Of a stretch of DNA of 64,000 bases, positions 53,313 to 62,313 are shown piece after piece. Source of the stretch: Xanthomonas massiliensis (GTDB lineage Bacteria > Pseudomonadota > Gammaproteobacteria > Xanthomonadales > Xanthomonadaceae); NCBI RefSeq assembly GCF_900018785.1, contig NZ_FCOY01000007.1:854632-918631 (forward strand). Reading direction: 5' to 3'. The stretch's first letter is position 1. Every line of letters begins with the position of its first letter. Both the position numbers and the translations under genes were made by a program. The notes under the pieces were generated by a model, which was not told the origin of the DNA, ran no database searches, and saw only the letters and a list, made by a program, of their open reading frames with translations.

Positions 53313-54056
53313 CTAGCCCATCCCGCCGTTGATGCCGATCACCTGGCCGTTGATGTAGCCGGCCATGTCCGAACACAGGAAGGCGACCAGCGCGGCCACC
53401 TCCTCCGGCGTGCCGGCGCGGCCGGCCGGCACGAGTTGCCGGATCGTCTCGGCCGGGAACGCGTCGGCGGCCATGGCCCCGGCGATCACGCCGGGCGCGA
53501 CCACGTTGGCGGTGATGCCGCGGCTGGCCATCTCGCGCGCCAGCGAGCGGGTGGCGCCGTGCAGCCCGGCCTTGGCCGCCGCGTAGTTGGCCTGGCCGCG
53601 GTTGCCCAGCACCGCCGCCACCGAGGACACGCTGACGATGCGGCCCCAGCGCGTGCGCGCCATCGGCAGCAGCAGCGGCTGGGTGACGTTGAAGAAGCCG
53701 TGCAGCGAGACGTCGATGACGCGCTGCCACTGCGCCTGGCTCATGCCGGCCATCGGCGCGTCGTCGTGGATGCCGGCGTTGTTGACCACCACCTGCACCG
53801 GACCGGCCTGCAGCAGCGCGGCGATCGCCGCGGCGCTGGCCGCGGCATCGGCCACGTCGAAGGCCACCGCCTCGGCGCTGCCGCCGGCAGCGACTATGGC
53901 GTGCACCACCGCCTCGGCCCGCGCCGGGTGGCCGTGCGCATGCACGATCACGTGCATGCCCTCGGCCGCCAGGCGCCGGCAGATCGCGCCGCCGATGTCG
54001 CCGCTGCCGCCGGTGACCAGGGCACGGCGTGGCGGGGATGGGCAAGACGAAGGCAT
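53313..54056 (-). CDS. 3-oxoacyl-ACP reductase (FabG-like) of the aryl polyene cluster
   Basis: 247 residues from ATG 54056 (ATG 54089 possible; neither has a clear ribosome site). TGGSGDIGG at about 15-23 binds NADP(H), NNAG about 85, catalytic Ser in SVSSVAA and YAAAK. It reduces the 3-keto group after each condensation. The gene converges with the glycosyltransferase gene across about 200 bp and follows the dehydratase on the minus strand. Confidence 0.92.
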   Translation of the reverse strand: MPSSCPSPPRRALVTGGSGDIGGAICRRLAAEGMHVIVHAHGHPARAEAVVHAIVAAGGSAEAVAFDVADAAASAAAIAALLQAGPVQVVVNNAGIHDDAPMAGMSQAQWQRVIDVSLHGFFNVTQPLLLPMARTRWGRIVSVSSVAAVLGNRGQANYAAAKAGLHGATRSLAREMASRGITANVVAPGVIAGAMAADAFPAETIRQLVPAGRAGTPEEVAALVAFLCSDMAGYINGQVIGINGGMG

Positions 54057-54188
54057 GGCGGGCGACCGGGAAGACGGGAGGGCGGCCATCCTAGCCCGCG
54101 CGGCGGCCGCGCCACATCCCTGCGTCCGGCCGGTGCCCGCCCCCGGCCTGGCGCCGCCGCCGATCGCCCTGGCCGGATGGCCACGCGT

Positions 54189-54626
54189 TCACGCCGGGTG
54201 GGGCGCCAGCATCACCGCCGCCCGGCCCTCGGCCAGCACGCTGCCCTCGTGGAGGATGCGGAACGCGTACTGCTGGCTGTCCTCGCCCTGCATCAGCACC
54301 TCGGCCTCGCCGCGCAGCGGGCCCGCCAGCCGGTCGATGCGCGCCACGTGCAGGCGCACGTCGCGCAGCGCCACCAGCCGGCCCGGGCGCGGCGCCTCGC
54401 CGCGGCCGCGCCCGAGCAGGCCGCCGTGCACCGCCATCGCCTGCGCGCCGTATTCGCACAGGTGCACCGCGTGCAGGCACCCGTCGCGGCGCAACGGGTG
54501 CCGCGGGTCGCGATGGCCGTCGCTGGCCAGGACGATGTGGCCTTCGTCCCAGGCCAGCACCCGTTCCCACAGGCACATCAGCCCCTGGTGCGGCACCAGC
54601 GCGGCGATGGCCTCACGCGTGTCCAT
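54189..54626 (-). CDS. Hotdog-fold 3-hydroxyacyl-ACP dehydratase (ApeP-like)
   Basis: 145 residues from ATG 54626. PHQGLMCLWERVLAWDEGHIVLA with the His near residue 13 and the later HLCEYGAQAMAVHGGLL helix match the hotdog dehydratase of aryl polyene clusters. It dehydrates the 3-hydroxyacyl intermediates to the conjugated ene. Overlaps the MMPL gene by 14 bases. Confidence 0.87.
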   Translation of the reverse strand: MDTREAIAALVPHQGLMCLWERVLAWDEGHIVLASDGHRDPRHPLRRDGCLHAVHLCEYGAQAMAVHGGLLGRGRGEAPRPGRLVALRDVRLHVARIDRLAGPLRGEAEVLMQGEDSQQYAFRILHEGSVLAEGRAAVMLAPHPA

Positions 54627-56991
54627 GGCCGTCCCCGTCCTGGCCGTTCCCGCCGGGGGCGGCGTCGCCGCGCGCGTGCTCGCGCGAGACCAGCAGCGCC
54701 AGCACGAAGTTGAGCAGCACGCCCAGCGCCACGGTCGAGCCGATCGCGCGCAGCACCGGGATCGACGAGGCGGCCAGCAGCGCGAACACCAGCAGCGTCA
54801 TCAGGCTGCACACGATCAGCGCGTGCAGGGTGCGCAGCTGGTCGGCGCGGTCGTCGCCGGCATGGTCGAAGAACAGCGCGTAGTCCAGCCCCAGGCCGGC
54901 GGCCAGGATCAGCGCGATCAGGTGGAACAGGTTCAGCTCCACCCCCAGCCCGCGCTGCACCGCCAGGATCAGCAGCGTGGTCAGCGCCATCGGCAGCAGC
55001 ACCCGCACGATGCGGCGCGGCGTGCGCAGGGCGATGGCGACGGTGGCCACCAGCAGCAGCGCCGCCACCGCCAGCGCCGCCAGCACGCGGCCGCGGTAGG
55101 CCGCCACCAGCGACTCGGAAGCGGCCTTGAGATCGAGCAGTCGCGCGCCGGTGCCGGCGACGGCGGCGGCGAGCACCGCCGGGTCGCGCACCCCCGACAG
55201 CGACACCAGCGCGGTGACGTGGTCCGGCGCCTGCAGCAGCAGGGCATCCACCGGCGCCGCCAGCGGCGTGCCGGCGAGCATGGCCGGGGTCAGCGGCGGG
55301 GCGGCGCGCGCCGCGGCCAGGTCGGCCAGGAACGGGGCGAAGGCATCCGCGCGCAGCGGCGTGGTGGCGACCGCCGCGGCCAGCATCCGCTGCGCCTGGG
55401 CGGCATCGGGCAGGCGTGCCTGGCGCGCCTGCTGGGTGCGCGCGTCGGGCAGGTAGCGCGCGGCCAGGTCGTAGCCGCCCAGCGCGCCGCGCGCGACCAG
55501 CGCATCGAGCCGCGCCTGCAGCGGGCGCGAGGCGCGCAGCGCGGCCTGGGCATCCGCCGCCTGCAGCGCCAGCACGTAGCGCACGTCGGGCGCGCCCAGC
55601 TCGGCGCGCAGCTGCTCGTCCTGCAGCAGGGCCTGGCGCGGCACCGGGGTCAGGCGCGACAGGTCGTTCTGCCAGAACGGGCCCGGCGCCCAGGCCAGCA
55701 CCGCCAGCGCGGCGAGCGCGAGCAGGGCCAGCGACCAGCGCGGCCGCGGCAGCCGGGCGATGCCGCGCCACAGCCGCGCCATCAGCCGCGAGCGGGCGTG
55801 GTCGTAGGGCGAGGGATCGATCAGCGCCGGCAGCAGCCAGCGCGTGGTGGCCGCGGCCACCAGCAGCCCGGCGATGGTGAACACCGCCAGCTGGCGCAGG
55901 CCGTCCACGCCGGAGAACAGGAAGGTGACGTAGGCGATGCAGGTGGAGGCCACGCCGGTGGCCAGGGTCGGCCACAGGTGGCGCGCATTGGCGCGCGGGT
56001 CCAGCCCCGGGCGCTGGTGGCTGAACAGATGCACCGGGTAGTCCTGCACCACCCCGATCAGGGTGAAGCCGAACGCCACGGTGATGCCGTGCACGCCGTC
56101 GAACAGCAGCGCCACCGCGGCCAGCCCGGCCAGGCCGGCGCTGGCCAGCGGCAGCACGCCCAGTACCGGGATCTTCCAGCTGCGGTAGGCGACCAGCAGC
56201 AGCACGACCAGGCCGACCGTGTCGAGCGAGCCGATCCACTGCGCCTCGGCCTGGGTGCGCCCGCCGATCTCCACCGAGAACGCGCCCGGACCGGTGAGGG
56301 TGAGCCGGGTGGGCGTGGCGGCGGTGGCGGCGGCGACCGCGGCGCGCACCGCGTCCACCGCGCGCTGCTGGCCGCTCGGGTCGAAGCCGGCCGCGTGGGT
56401 CTGCGCGACCAGCAGCGCCTGGCGGCCGCCGCGGTCGAACCACACCCCGTCGATGTGCTGCGGCCCGTGCGCCGGCTGCAGCGCCTCGGCCACGTGCAGC
56501 GTCTCCAGGGTCGGGTCGCGCGGCAGCAGCGGCTCCACCAGCGCCGCCGCCGGCGAGCCCAGGTCCTCCACCCGCGCCTGCAGCGCCTCGGCCAGGGTGG
56601 CCTGGTCGAGCAGCGCGGCGTCGAAGCTGTCGCTGAGCAGGTAGCGATAGGGCAGCAGGCGCGGCGGGATCGCCTCCAGGCCGGCGGCCTCGCCGTTGGC
56701 GACGTACTCGAAGGCCGGATCGGCGGCCAGCGCGGCGCGCACCGCGCGCGACTGCCGCGCCAGCGTGGCCGGGTCGCTGCCCGACAGCGCCATCAGCAGC
56801 AGGCGCGAGCCCGGGCCTTCGCCGAGCTCGTCCAGCAGCAGCTTCTGCGCCGGCGTGCGCGCGGCCGGCATGAACTTGCGCAGGTCGCCGGACAGTTGCA
56901 GGCGGTTGCCCAGCCACGCCCCCGCCAGCACCAGCAGGCCCAGCCACAGCAGCGCCAGGACGATGCGCTGGCGCGAGGACAGCGGGCGCAT
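54613..56991 (-). CDS. MMPL/RND-family exporter of the pigment cluster
   Basis: 792 residues from ATG 56991. About twelve membrane helices in two groups: one at about 10, then five at 250-390, then one at about 430 and five at 650-770, with large periplasmic loops between. The duplication is visible (VLALLWLGLLVLAGAWLG and SLALLALAALAVLAWAPG begin each half). Asp-Tyr in helix 4 of each half (VVQDYPVHLF, LGLDYALFFDH) are the proton-relay sites. It moves the polyene lipid from the inner membrane with the LolA-like protein as periplasmic carrier. Confidence 0.9.
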   Translation of the reverse strand: MRPLSSRQRIVLALLWLGLLVLAGAWLGNRLQLSGDLRKFMPAARTPAQKLLLDELGEGPGSRLLLMALSGSDPATLARQSRAVRAALAADPAFEYVANGEAAGLEAIPPRLLPYRYLLSDSFDAALLDQATLAEALQARVEDLGSPAAALVEPLLPRDPTLETLHVAEALQPAHGPQHIDGVWFDRGGRQALLVAQTHAAGFDPSGQQRAVDAVRAAVAAATAATPTRLTLTGPGAFSVEIGGRTQAEAQWIGSLDTVGLVVLLLVAYRSWKIPVLGVLPLASAGLAGLAAVALLFDGVHGITVAFGFTLIGVVQDYPVHLFSHQRPGLDPRANARHLWPTLATGVASTCIAYVTFLFSGVDGLRQLAVFTIAGLLVAAATTRWLLPALIDPSPYDHARSRLMARLWRGIARLPRPRWSLALLALAALAVLAWAPGPFWQNDLSRLTPVPRQALLQDEQLRAELGAPDVRYVLALQAADAQAALRASRPLQARLDALVARGALGGYDLAARYLPDARTQQARQARLPDAAQAQRMLAAAVATTPLRADAFAPFLADLAAARAAPPLTPAMLAGTPLAAPVDALLLQAPDHVTALVSLSGVRDPAVLAAAVAGTGARLLDLKAASESLVAAYRGRVLAALAVAALLLVATVAIALRTPRRIVRVLLPMALTTLLILAVQRGLGVELNLFHLIALILAAGLGLDYALFFDHAGDDRADQLRTLHALIVCSLMTLLVFALLAASSIPVLRAIGSTVALGVLLNFVLALLVSREHARGDAAPGGNGQDGDGHGHA

Positions 56992-57019
56992 CAGGCGCGT
57001 TCCCGGCACGGCGCCGGGC

Positions 57020-57670
57020 TCACCGGCGCTGCCCGTGGCACAGCGCGGCCAGGGCGTCGGCATCGTCGAGCGTGGCGGCCGTCGCCGCCGCGCCGGCCAG
57101 CAGGGTGCGCTGCGCCGGGCCCTGGGCCGGCTCGCTCTCGATGCAGCGCAGTTCCGCGCCGCTGCCGAACAGGCGCAGCACCCGCAGCTGCGCGGCCAGC
57201 GCCGGCTCGCGCGGCACCAGTTCCAGCCGCCACTGCTGGCGGCTGCCGTCGGCCTGCAGGCGGTACAGCGCGTCCAGGCGCGCCCGGTCGCCGGCCAGCA
57301 GCGCGCCGAAGCTGTCCTGCAGCAGCGCCAGCTGCGGCGCGCGCGCCAGGTCGAAGCGGCGCTCGGGTCGGCCAGGGCGCACCAGCGTGGCCTGCTGCCC
57401 GCGCAGGGTGGTGGTCTCGCGGTACGGCGCCTGCACCTCGCGCACCAGGGTGTCCGCGGCCGGGCGCGCGTAGCGTCCCTGCAGCCGCAGCGGGGCCTTC
57501 AGCAGCGGCGAATCGCGCAGCTCGACGAACGGCGTGGACGCCGGCGCCGGGCGCGCGATCTTCTGCAGGATCCAGCCGGGATCGGGCGACTCAGGCGGGG
57601 CGGCGTGCAGCAGGCCGGCCAAGGCGGCCAGCAGCAGCGCCGGCCACGCGTGGGAGGGACGCATCGGCAT
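57020..57670 (-). CDS. LolA-like periplasmic carrier of the pigment cluster
   Basis: 216 residues (ATG 57664 also possible). Signal peptide about 1-24. The body is the LolA-type half-barrel: IARPAPASTPFVELRDSPLLKAPLRLQGRYARPAADTL and the repeating strands RRFDLARAPQLALL and QWRLELVPREPALAAQL. Sits between the acyltransferase and MMPL genes, as in other aryl polyene clusters. The start overlaps the end of the acyltransferase gene by 80 bp. Confidence 0.85.
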   Translation of the reverse strand: MPMRPSHAWPALLLAALAGLLHAAPPESPDPGWILQKIARPAPASTPFVELRDSPLLKAPLRLQGRYARPAADTLVREVQAPYRETTTLRGQQATLVRPGRPERRFDLARAPQLALLQDSFGALLAGDRARLDALYRLQADGSRQQWRLELVPREPALAAQLRVLRLFGSGAELRCIESEPAQGPAQRTLLAGAAATAATLDDADALAALCHGQRR

Positions 57671-58565
57671 CGGGGAATGTCCAGAAATCGTAGAAGTTGA
57701 ACCAGTTGTACGGGGCGGCGCGGGCGTGATGTTCCAGCCGCGCGGCGTAATCGGCGATGAGCGGGGCCAGTGCCTGGCGGCGGCGGCCGCGCGGCACCGC
57801 CGGCACCGGGCCGCGGTCCTCGAATACCAGCCGGTAGCGGTTGCCGCCCTCGTACAGGCCGAAGGCCAGCACCACCGGCACCCCGAGCGCGGCGGCGAGC
57901 AGCCACGGCGACAGCGGGAACGGGGCCGGCGCGCCGAGGAACGGGGCCGCCTGCACCGCCTCGCCGGGGCGCGCGCGGTCGGCCAGCAGGGCCACCAGCG
58001 CGCCCTCGTCCAGCGCCTGGCCGATCGCCAGCGCCACGCCGGTGCCGTCGCCGCCGGCGTCGATGATGCCCGCCGCCAGCGCCGGGTTGAGTTCGCCCAG
58101 CAGCGCGGTCAGCACCGGGTTGTGGGCCACGTCCAGCACCACCCGCAGGCGCGCGTCCGGGGCCTGCGCGGCGAGCACGCGCAGCGCGTCGAAGCTGCCC
58201 AGGTGCGAGCCCAGCACCAGCACGCCGCGGCCCTCGTCCATGCGCGCGCGCAGCGCCGCCAGGCCTTCCACGCGGATGCGGAAGCGGTGCAGCTCGCCGC
58301 CGAGCAGGAACACCCGGTCCAGGATGGTGGCGGCGAAGGCGTGGATGTGGCGGGCTACCTGCCACGGCCCGGCCGGGCGTCCGAGCACGCGCGCCAAGTA
58401 GCGCCGCGAAGCCCGGCGCTCGGGCCCGCGCACCAGCAGGAAGTAGGCGGTGATCGGATACAGCAGCACCCGCCCGATCCCGCGTCCGCCGCGGCGGACG
58501 ACGCCGCACACCAGGGACAGTGCGAGGCGCCCGCCGCCTTCGGGCCGCTCGCTCCAGCCGCTCAC
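57591..58565 (-). CDS. Lysophospholipid-acyltransferase-like protein of the pigment cluster
   Basis: 324 residues from GTG 58565, which overlaps the dehydratase stop. The acyltransferase motif H-x4-D is in GSHLGSFDAL (about 121-130), followed by VLLADRARPGEAV. One N-terminal membrane segment (VLLYPITAYFLLV). LPLAT/LpxL-like enzymes of these clusters move the polyene acyl chain from ACP to its lipid or carrier. The last 65 codons overlap the LolA gene in another frame, an unusual length for an overlap. Confidence 0.88.
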   Translation of the reverse strand: MSGWSERPEGGGRLALSLVCGVVRRGGRGIGRVLLYPITAYFLLVRGPERRASRRYLARVLGRPAGPWQVARHIHAFAATILDRVFLLGGELHRFRIRVEGLAALRARMDEGRGVLVLGSHLGSFDALRVLAAQAPDARLRVVLDVAHNPVLTALLGELNPALAAGIIDAGGDGTGVALAIGQALDEGALVALLADRARPGEAVQAAPFLGAPAPFPLSPWLLAAALGVPVVLAFGLYEGGNRYRLVFEDRGPVPAVPRGRRRQALAPLIADYAARLEHHARAAPYNWFNFYDFWTFPDADASLPRVAGAAAGRLGRPAARRPA

Positions 58566-58861
58566 GGCGCGGCCCCGGCCTCGACGATCTCGCCGCTGGC
58601 GATCGGACCGTGCGGGCCGTGCACGCGGAAGCGCCAGCGCGGCGCGGCGCCGTCCAGCTCGATGCGCGCGGGTTCGCCCGGCCGCAGCGGGCCGACGAAC
58701 TTCACCTGCGGCAGGCGCACCTGCGCCCGGTCGCCGATCCCGGCCGCGGCGAGCACGTGTTCGAGCACGACCACCCCGGGCACCAGCGGATCGCCGGGGA
58801 AATGGCCGGCCAGGCACGGGTGGTCGGGCGCCACGACGAATTCGGCGGCGGCCGCGCTCAT
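58562..58861 (-). CDS. Hotdog-fold dehydratase (ApeI-like)
   Basis: 99 residues from ATG 58861. HPCLAGHFPGDPLVPGVVVLEHVLAAAG is the FabA/FabZ-like signature with the catalytic His and the H-F-P-G motif. Second dehydratase of the cluster; it most likely handles a different chain length or isomer than the one at 54189. Overlaps its neighbours at both ends by four bases. Confidence 0.9.
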   Translation of the reverse strand: MSAAAAEFVVAPDHPCLAGHFPGDPLVPGVVVLEHVLAAAGIGDRAQVRLPQVKFVGPLRPGEPARIELDGAAPRWRFRVHGPHGPIASGEIVEAGAAP

Positions 58862-59592
58862 CGCAGCAGGTCGCGCCAGAAGGCCGGGCCGAGCGCGCCC
58901 AGGCGGCGCACGAAATCGGGCAGGTCGCGGTAGGGCCGTTGCGCGAAGCGGCGGTGGCGCAACAGGTATTCCCCGGCCATCAGCCCGCCGACCACGCCCC
59001 AGGCCAGCAGGTTGGCGAACAGCGAGGCGGTGCCGTCGGCCACGCTCCAGCGCGGCGCATGGCCGAGCCGGGCGAGCACTCCGCCGGGCACCGCGCACAG
59101 CGCCAGCCCGGCATCGACCGCGGCCAGCAGCGCCAGGCTCCAGGCCCACATCGCGGTCACCCGGCGGCCGTAGCGGTACAGGGCGGGGGTCATCGCCATG
59201 CCGGCCTGGCGGTGCAGGGCCTCGATGATCGCGGCCACCAGCGGCTGGCGCCCGCGCCGCAGGCTGCGCGCGAAGAACCACGCCGCCCAGGCGGTGAACA
59301 GCGCCGGCGGCAGCGCCAGCAGCAGCAGCGCCCGGGGGGAATGCCACAGCGGCACCAGCGCCGCGAGCAGCGCGGCCAGCGCCAGCCAGGCCCAGGGACG
59401 GCGGCAGGCCAGCGCCTCCAGCAGCAGCATCAAGCCCAGCAGCAGCGCGGCCAGCACCGCCAGCGGCGGGCGCCCGCTGGCCCCGGCCCAGTAGGCCAGC
59501 GGCGAGTACGCCAGCGCCAGCACCGCCAGCGCCGGCATCGCCCACGGCGGGGCGCGGCGCGGCGCCTCAGCGGGTACGGTGCGACTGGACAT
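58858..59592 (-). CDS. COG4648-type membrane protein of the pigment cluster
   Basis: 244 residues from ATG 59592. Five or six membrane segments (WAMPALAVLALAYSPLAYWAG, LAVLAALLLGLMLLLEALA, ALLLLALPPALFTAWAAWFF, TAMWAWSLALLAAVDAGLALCA, FANLLAWGVVGGLMAGEYLL). The family is found next to ACP and dehydratase genes in aryl polyene clusters and is of unknown function. Overlaps the ACP stop by 26 bases. Confidence 0.85.
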   Translation of the reverse strand: MSSRTVPAEAPRRAPPWAMPALAVLALAYSPLAYWAGASGRPPLAVLAALLLGLMLLLEALACRRPWAWLALAALLAALVPLWHSPRALLLLALPPALFTAWAAWFFARSLRRGRQPLVAAIIEALHRQAGMAMTPALYRYGRRVTAMWAWSLALLAAVDAGLALCAVPGGVLARLGHAPRWSVADGTASLFANLLAWGVVGGLMAGEYLLRHRRFAQRPYRDLPDFVRRLGALGPAFWRDLLR

Positions 59593-59833
59593 GGGCCGAC
59601 AACGCCCGCAGCGAGGCGAAGATGCGGCGGTTGTCGCCGTCCGAGCGCATCTGGAAGCCGTAGTGCTTGCCGATCGCCAGCGCCAGCTCCAGCGCGTCGA
59701 TCGAGTCCAGCCCCAGCCCCTGGTTGAACAGCGGCGCCTCCGGATCGATTTCCTCGGCGCGCACGTCCTCCAGGTTGAGGCTCTCCACCAGCAGGTCGGC
59801 CAGTTCGCGTTCGGCTTGGGTTTGCTCGGACAT
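59567..59833 (-). CDS. Acyl carrier protein of the pigment cluster
   Basis: 88 residues from ATG 59833. The phosphopantetheine Ser is in NQGLGLDSIDALELALAIG, the invariant DS-I-D-E-L context. Acyl chain grows on this carrier. It is the first gene of the minus-strand series and lies 126 bp from the divergent xanB2 gene; the promoter of both is expected there. Confidence 0.92.
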   Translation of the reverse strand: MSEQTQAERELADLLVESLNLEDVRAEEIDPEAPLFNQGLGLDSIDALELALAIGKHYGFQMRSDGDNRRIFASLRALSAHVQSHRTR

Positions 59834-59959
59834 CCCGTGTTTCCAGTCCAGGTAAGGCACGAAAGGGGCGACAAGATCGGCCATCGCCGCGGCCGGTGCA
59901 AGATCGGGCGCCCCGGACCGCACGCTATCATGCCCGGCCCACGCTCCCGTGCCCGCCGC

Positions 59960-60961
59960 ATGACCGATACCCCGCACGACGCCGTTCCCGCCCTGGCCCT
60001 CCAGGTCGACTACGTCCACGACGTGGCGCCGCAGGTCCTGCTGGACGACCCGCAGGTGCTGGCGCTGGTCGGCTACGGCGATGCGCCGCTGCCGGGGGAC
60101 CCGCGCTGCCTGCGCGTCGGCCTGCGCCCGGCCGGGACCGCGGCGGCGCTGGAGGTGTGGCGCTGCCGCGGCCCGGTGCGCCACGGCCGCGACGGCGACA
60201 TCGCCTGGGCCGGCGACGGCGAGGTCCAGTTCGGCGCCATCGAGGTGGCCGAGGTGGACGGCGACGTCGCCGCCGCGGCCGAGCACGCCTACGCGCGCCT
60301 GTCGGCGTTCGTCGCCGCCAGCGCCACCCCGCACCTGCTGCGGGTGTGGAACTACCTGGACGCGATCCTGGAAGGCGAAGGCGACGCCGAGCGCTACCGC
60401 CGCTTCAGCGTCGGCCGGGCGCGCGGCTGGCGCGGCCTGGACACCGCCACGCTGCCGGCGGCCACCTGCATCGGCCGCGAGGACGGGGTGCGCGTGGTCC
60501 AGGTGTACTGGCTGGCCACGCGCGAGCCCGGCACGCCGCTGGAGAACCCGCGCCAGGTCAGCGCCTGGCGCTACCCGCGCCAGTACGGGCCGCAGCCGCC
60601 GAGCTTCGCCCGGGCGATGCTGCCGCCGGCCGGCGCCTGGGCGCCGCTGCTGCTGTCCGGCACCGCCAGCGTGGTCGGCCACCGCACCCTGCACGCCGGC
60701 GAGCTTACCGCCCAGCTGCGCGAGACCTTCGACAACCTGGAGGCGCTGTTGCAGGCCGCACATGCGCGCCGGCCGTCGCTGCCGGCGCAGTGGAGCACCG
60801 AGTCGCGGCTGAAGGTGTACGTGCGCCACGCCGCGGACCTGGCGCAGGTGGCCGCGGCGCTGCACCACCGCTTCGGCGATGCGCTGCCGTGCCTGCTGCT
60901 GCAGGGCACGGTGTGCCGCGACGACCTGCTGCTGGAGATCGAGGGCAGCCACGACGGCTGA
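59960..60961 (+). CDS. xanB2: XanB2-type chorismatase (3-/4-hydroxybenzoate synthase)
   Basis: 333 residues from ATG 59960. Pteridine-dependent-dioxygenase-like/chorismatase pattern: LRVWNYLDAILEGEGDAERYRRFSVGRARGW in the middle, followed by PATCIGREDGVRVVQVYWLA, NPRQVSAWRYPRQYGPQPPSFARA and LLLSGTASVVGHRTLH. XanB2 turns chorismate into 3- and 4-hydroxybenzoate; 3-HBA is the starter of xanthomonadin and 4-HBA feeds ubiquinone. It lies between the AMP-ligase and ACP genes but on the opposite strand. Confidence 0.9.
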   Translation: MTDTPHDAVPALALQVDYVHDVAPQVLLDDPQVLALVGYGDAPLPGDPRCLRVGLRPAGTAAALEVWRCRGPVRHGRDGDIAWAGDGEVQFGAIEVAEVDGDVAAAAEHAYARLSAFVAASATPHLLRVWNYLDAILEGEGDAERYRRFSVGRARGWRGLDTATLPAATCIGREDGVRVVQVYWLATREPGTPLENPRQVSAWRYPRQYGPQPPSFARAMLPPAGAWAPLLLSGTASVVGHRTLHAGELTAQLRETFDNLEALLQAAHARRPSLPAQWSTESRLKVYVRHAADLAQVAAALHHRFGDALPCLLLQGTVCRDDLLLEIEGSHDG

Positions 60962-60975
60962 CCGGCGGCGACGGA

Positions 60976-62313
60976 TCAGCCGCGCAGCAGCGCCATCAGC
61001 GCATCGCGCGGCAGCTTGCCGGTCTCGGCGCGCGGCAGCGCCTCCAGGAAGCGGATGCGCCGCGGCAGGAACACCGGGTCCATGGCCGCGCGCAGCGCCG
61101 CCAGCAACGCGGCCTCGTCCAGCCCCGGGGCGACCACCACCGCGCCGATGCGGGCCACGCCGCGCTCGTCCGGCGCCAGCTGCGCCATGGCCGCGTCGTG
61201 CACGCCCGGGACCGCCAGCAGGCGCGCGGTCAGCTCGCCCAGCGAGGCGCGCTTGCCGGCGATCTCCAGCAGATCGGCCTGGCGCCCGCGCAGCACGAAG
61301 CGCCCGCCCTCGTCCACGTCGACCAGGTCCGACAGCACCACCGGCGTGTCCAGGTGCGGCGCCAGCACCTGCGCCCCGTCCGGGCGCGGGCGCACCGCCA
61401 CGCCCGGCATCGGCGTCCAGGCCGCCTCGCGCGCGGTGCGGCGGTGGGCGACGATGCAGGTCTCGGTGGAGCCGAACACCTCGCACAGCGGTGCGCCGAA
61501 GCGTTCCTCGGCCTGGCGCGCCAGCGCCTGCGGCAGCGGCGCGGTGGCCGAGACGATGGCCGCCAGCGGCGGCAGCGCCACGCCCGATTCCACCAGCGCG
61601 CGCAGGTGCACCGGGGTGGTCACCAGCACCCGCGGCGCCGGCACCTCGGCCAGCGCGGCGGCCACGTCCTGCGGGAAGAACGGCCGCCCGCCATGCACCG
61701 CCACCGGCGCCAGCAGCGGCAGCATCACCGACAGCTCCATGCCGTACATGTGCTGCGGCGGCACCGTGGCGACCACGCTCGCTACCGCCCCCTCCCACAG
61801 CGGCGCCAGCGCGGCCAGGTTCTGCGCGGTGGACCGGGCGAAGGCGCCGAGGGTCTTCGGGTACGGCCGCGGCCGCCCGGTGCTGCCGGAGGTGAAGCCG
61901 ACGATGAACGGCGCGGCGGCCGGCGCCCGCGGCACCGGGCCGTCGGCCTGCGGCAGCGCGTCCGGCAGCGTCCACACCGGGAACGGGGCCTCGACCGCGA
62001 TGTCGGCCAGCGCGTAGGCCCCGGCGTGGCCCTCCAGCACCTCGGCCACCACCGCCGGCGCCCGCGACGGCGGCAACAGCGTCGTCTGCCCGCGCAGCGC
62101 GGCGGCGGCCAGGGCGACGATGAAGCGGTAGCGGTCCTCGCACAGGTTCACCACCTCGCCCGCCGCCGGCAGGCAGGCGGCCAGCCCGCGCACGTGCGCA
62201 TGGAAGGCGGCCAGCGGCACCGCGGCGTTCCCCCCGTAGGCGAACGGCCGCGCCGCATCGCCCGCGCCGAGCACCACCGGCGGATCCAGGAGGGCGGAAG
62301 GAGAGACCGACAT
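60976..62313 (-). CDS. AMP-dependent acyl ligase of the pigment cluster
   Basis: 445 residues from ATG 62313, with GGCGGAAGGAGAG upstream. The AMP-binding P-loop is in FIVGFTSGSTGRPRPYPKT, the adenine motif is FGSTE, and the C-terminal hinge is in LRGRQADLLEIAGKRAS with the catalytic Lys in the ETGKLPRDAL end. It likely activates the hydroxybenzoate starter and loads it onto the ACP. Lacks an ACP domain of its own. It is convergent with xanB2 with a 14-bp gap. Confidence 0.9.
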   Translation of the reverse strand: MSVSPSALLDPPVVLGAGDAARPFAYGGNAAVPLAAFHAHVRGLAACLPAAGEVVNLCEDRYRFIVALAAAALRGQTTLLPPSRAPAVVAEVLEGHAGAYALADIAVEAPFPVWTLPDALPQADGPVPRAPAAAPFIVGFTSGSTGRPRPYPKTLGAFARSTAQNLAALAPLWEGAVASVVATVPPQHMYGMELSVMLPLLAPVAVHGGRPFFPQDVAAALAEVPAPRVLVTTPVHLRALVESGVALPPLAAIVSATAPLPQALARQAEERFGAPLCEVFGSTETCIVAHRRTAREAAWTPMPGVAVRPRPDGAQVLAPHLDTPVVLSDLVDVDEGGRFVLRGRQADLLEIAGKRASLGELTARLLAVPGVHDAAMAQLAPDERGVARIGAVVVAPGLDEAALLAALRAAMDPVFLPRRIRFLEALPRAETGKLPRDALMALLRG

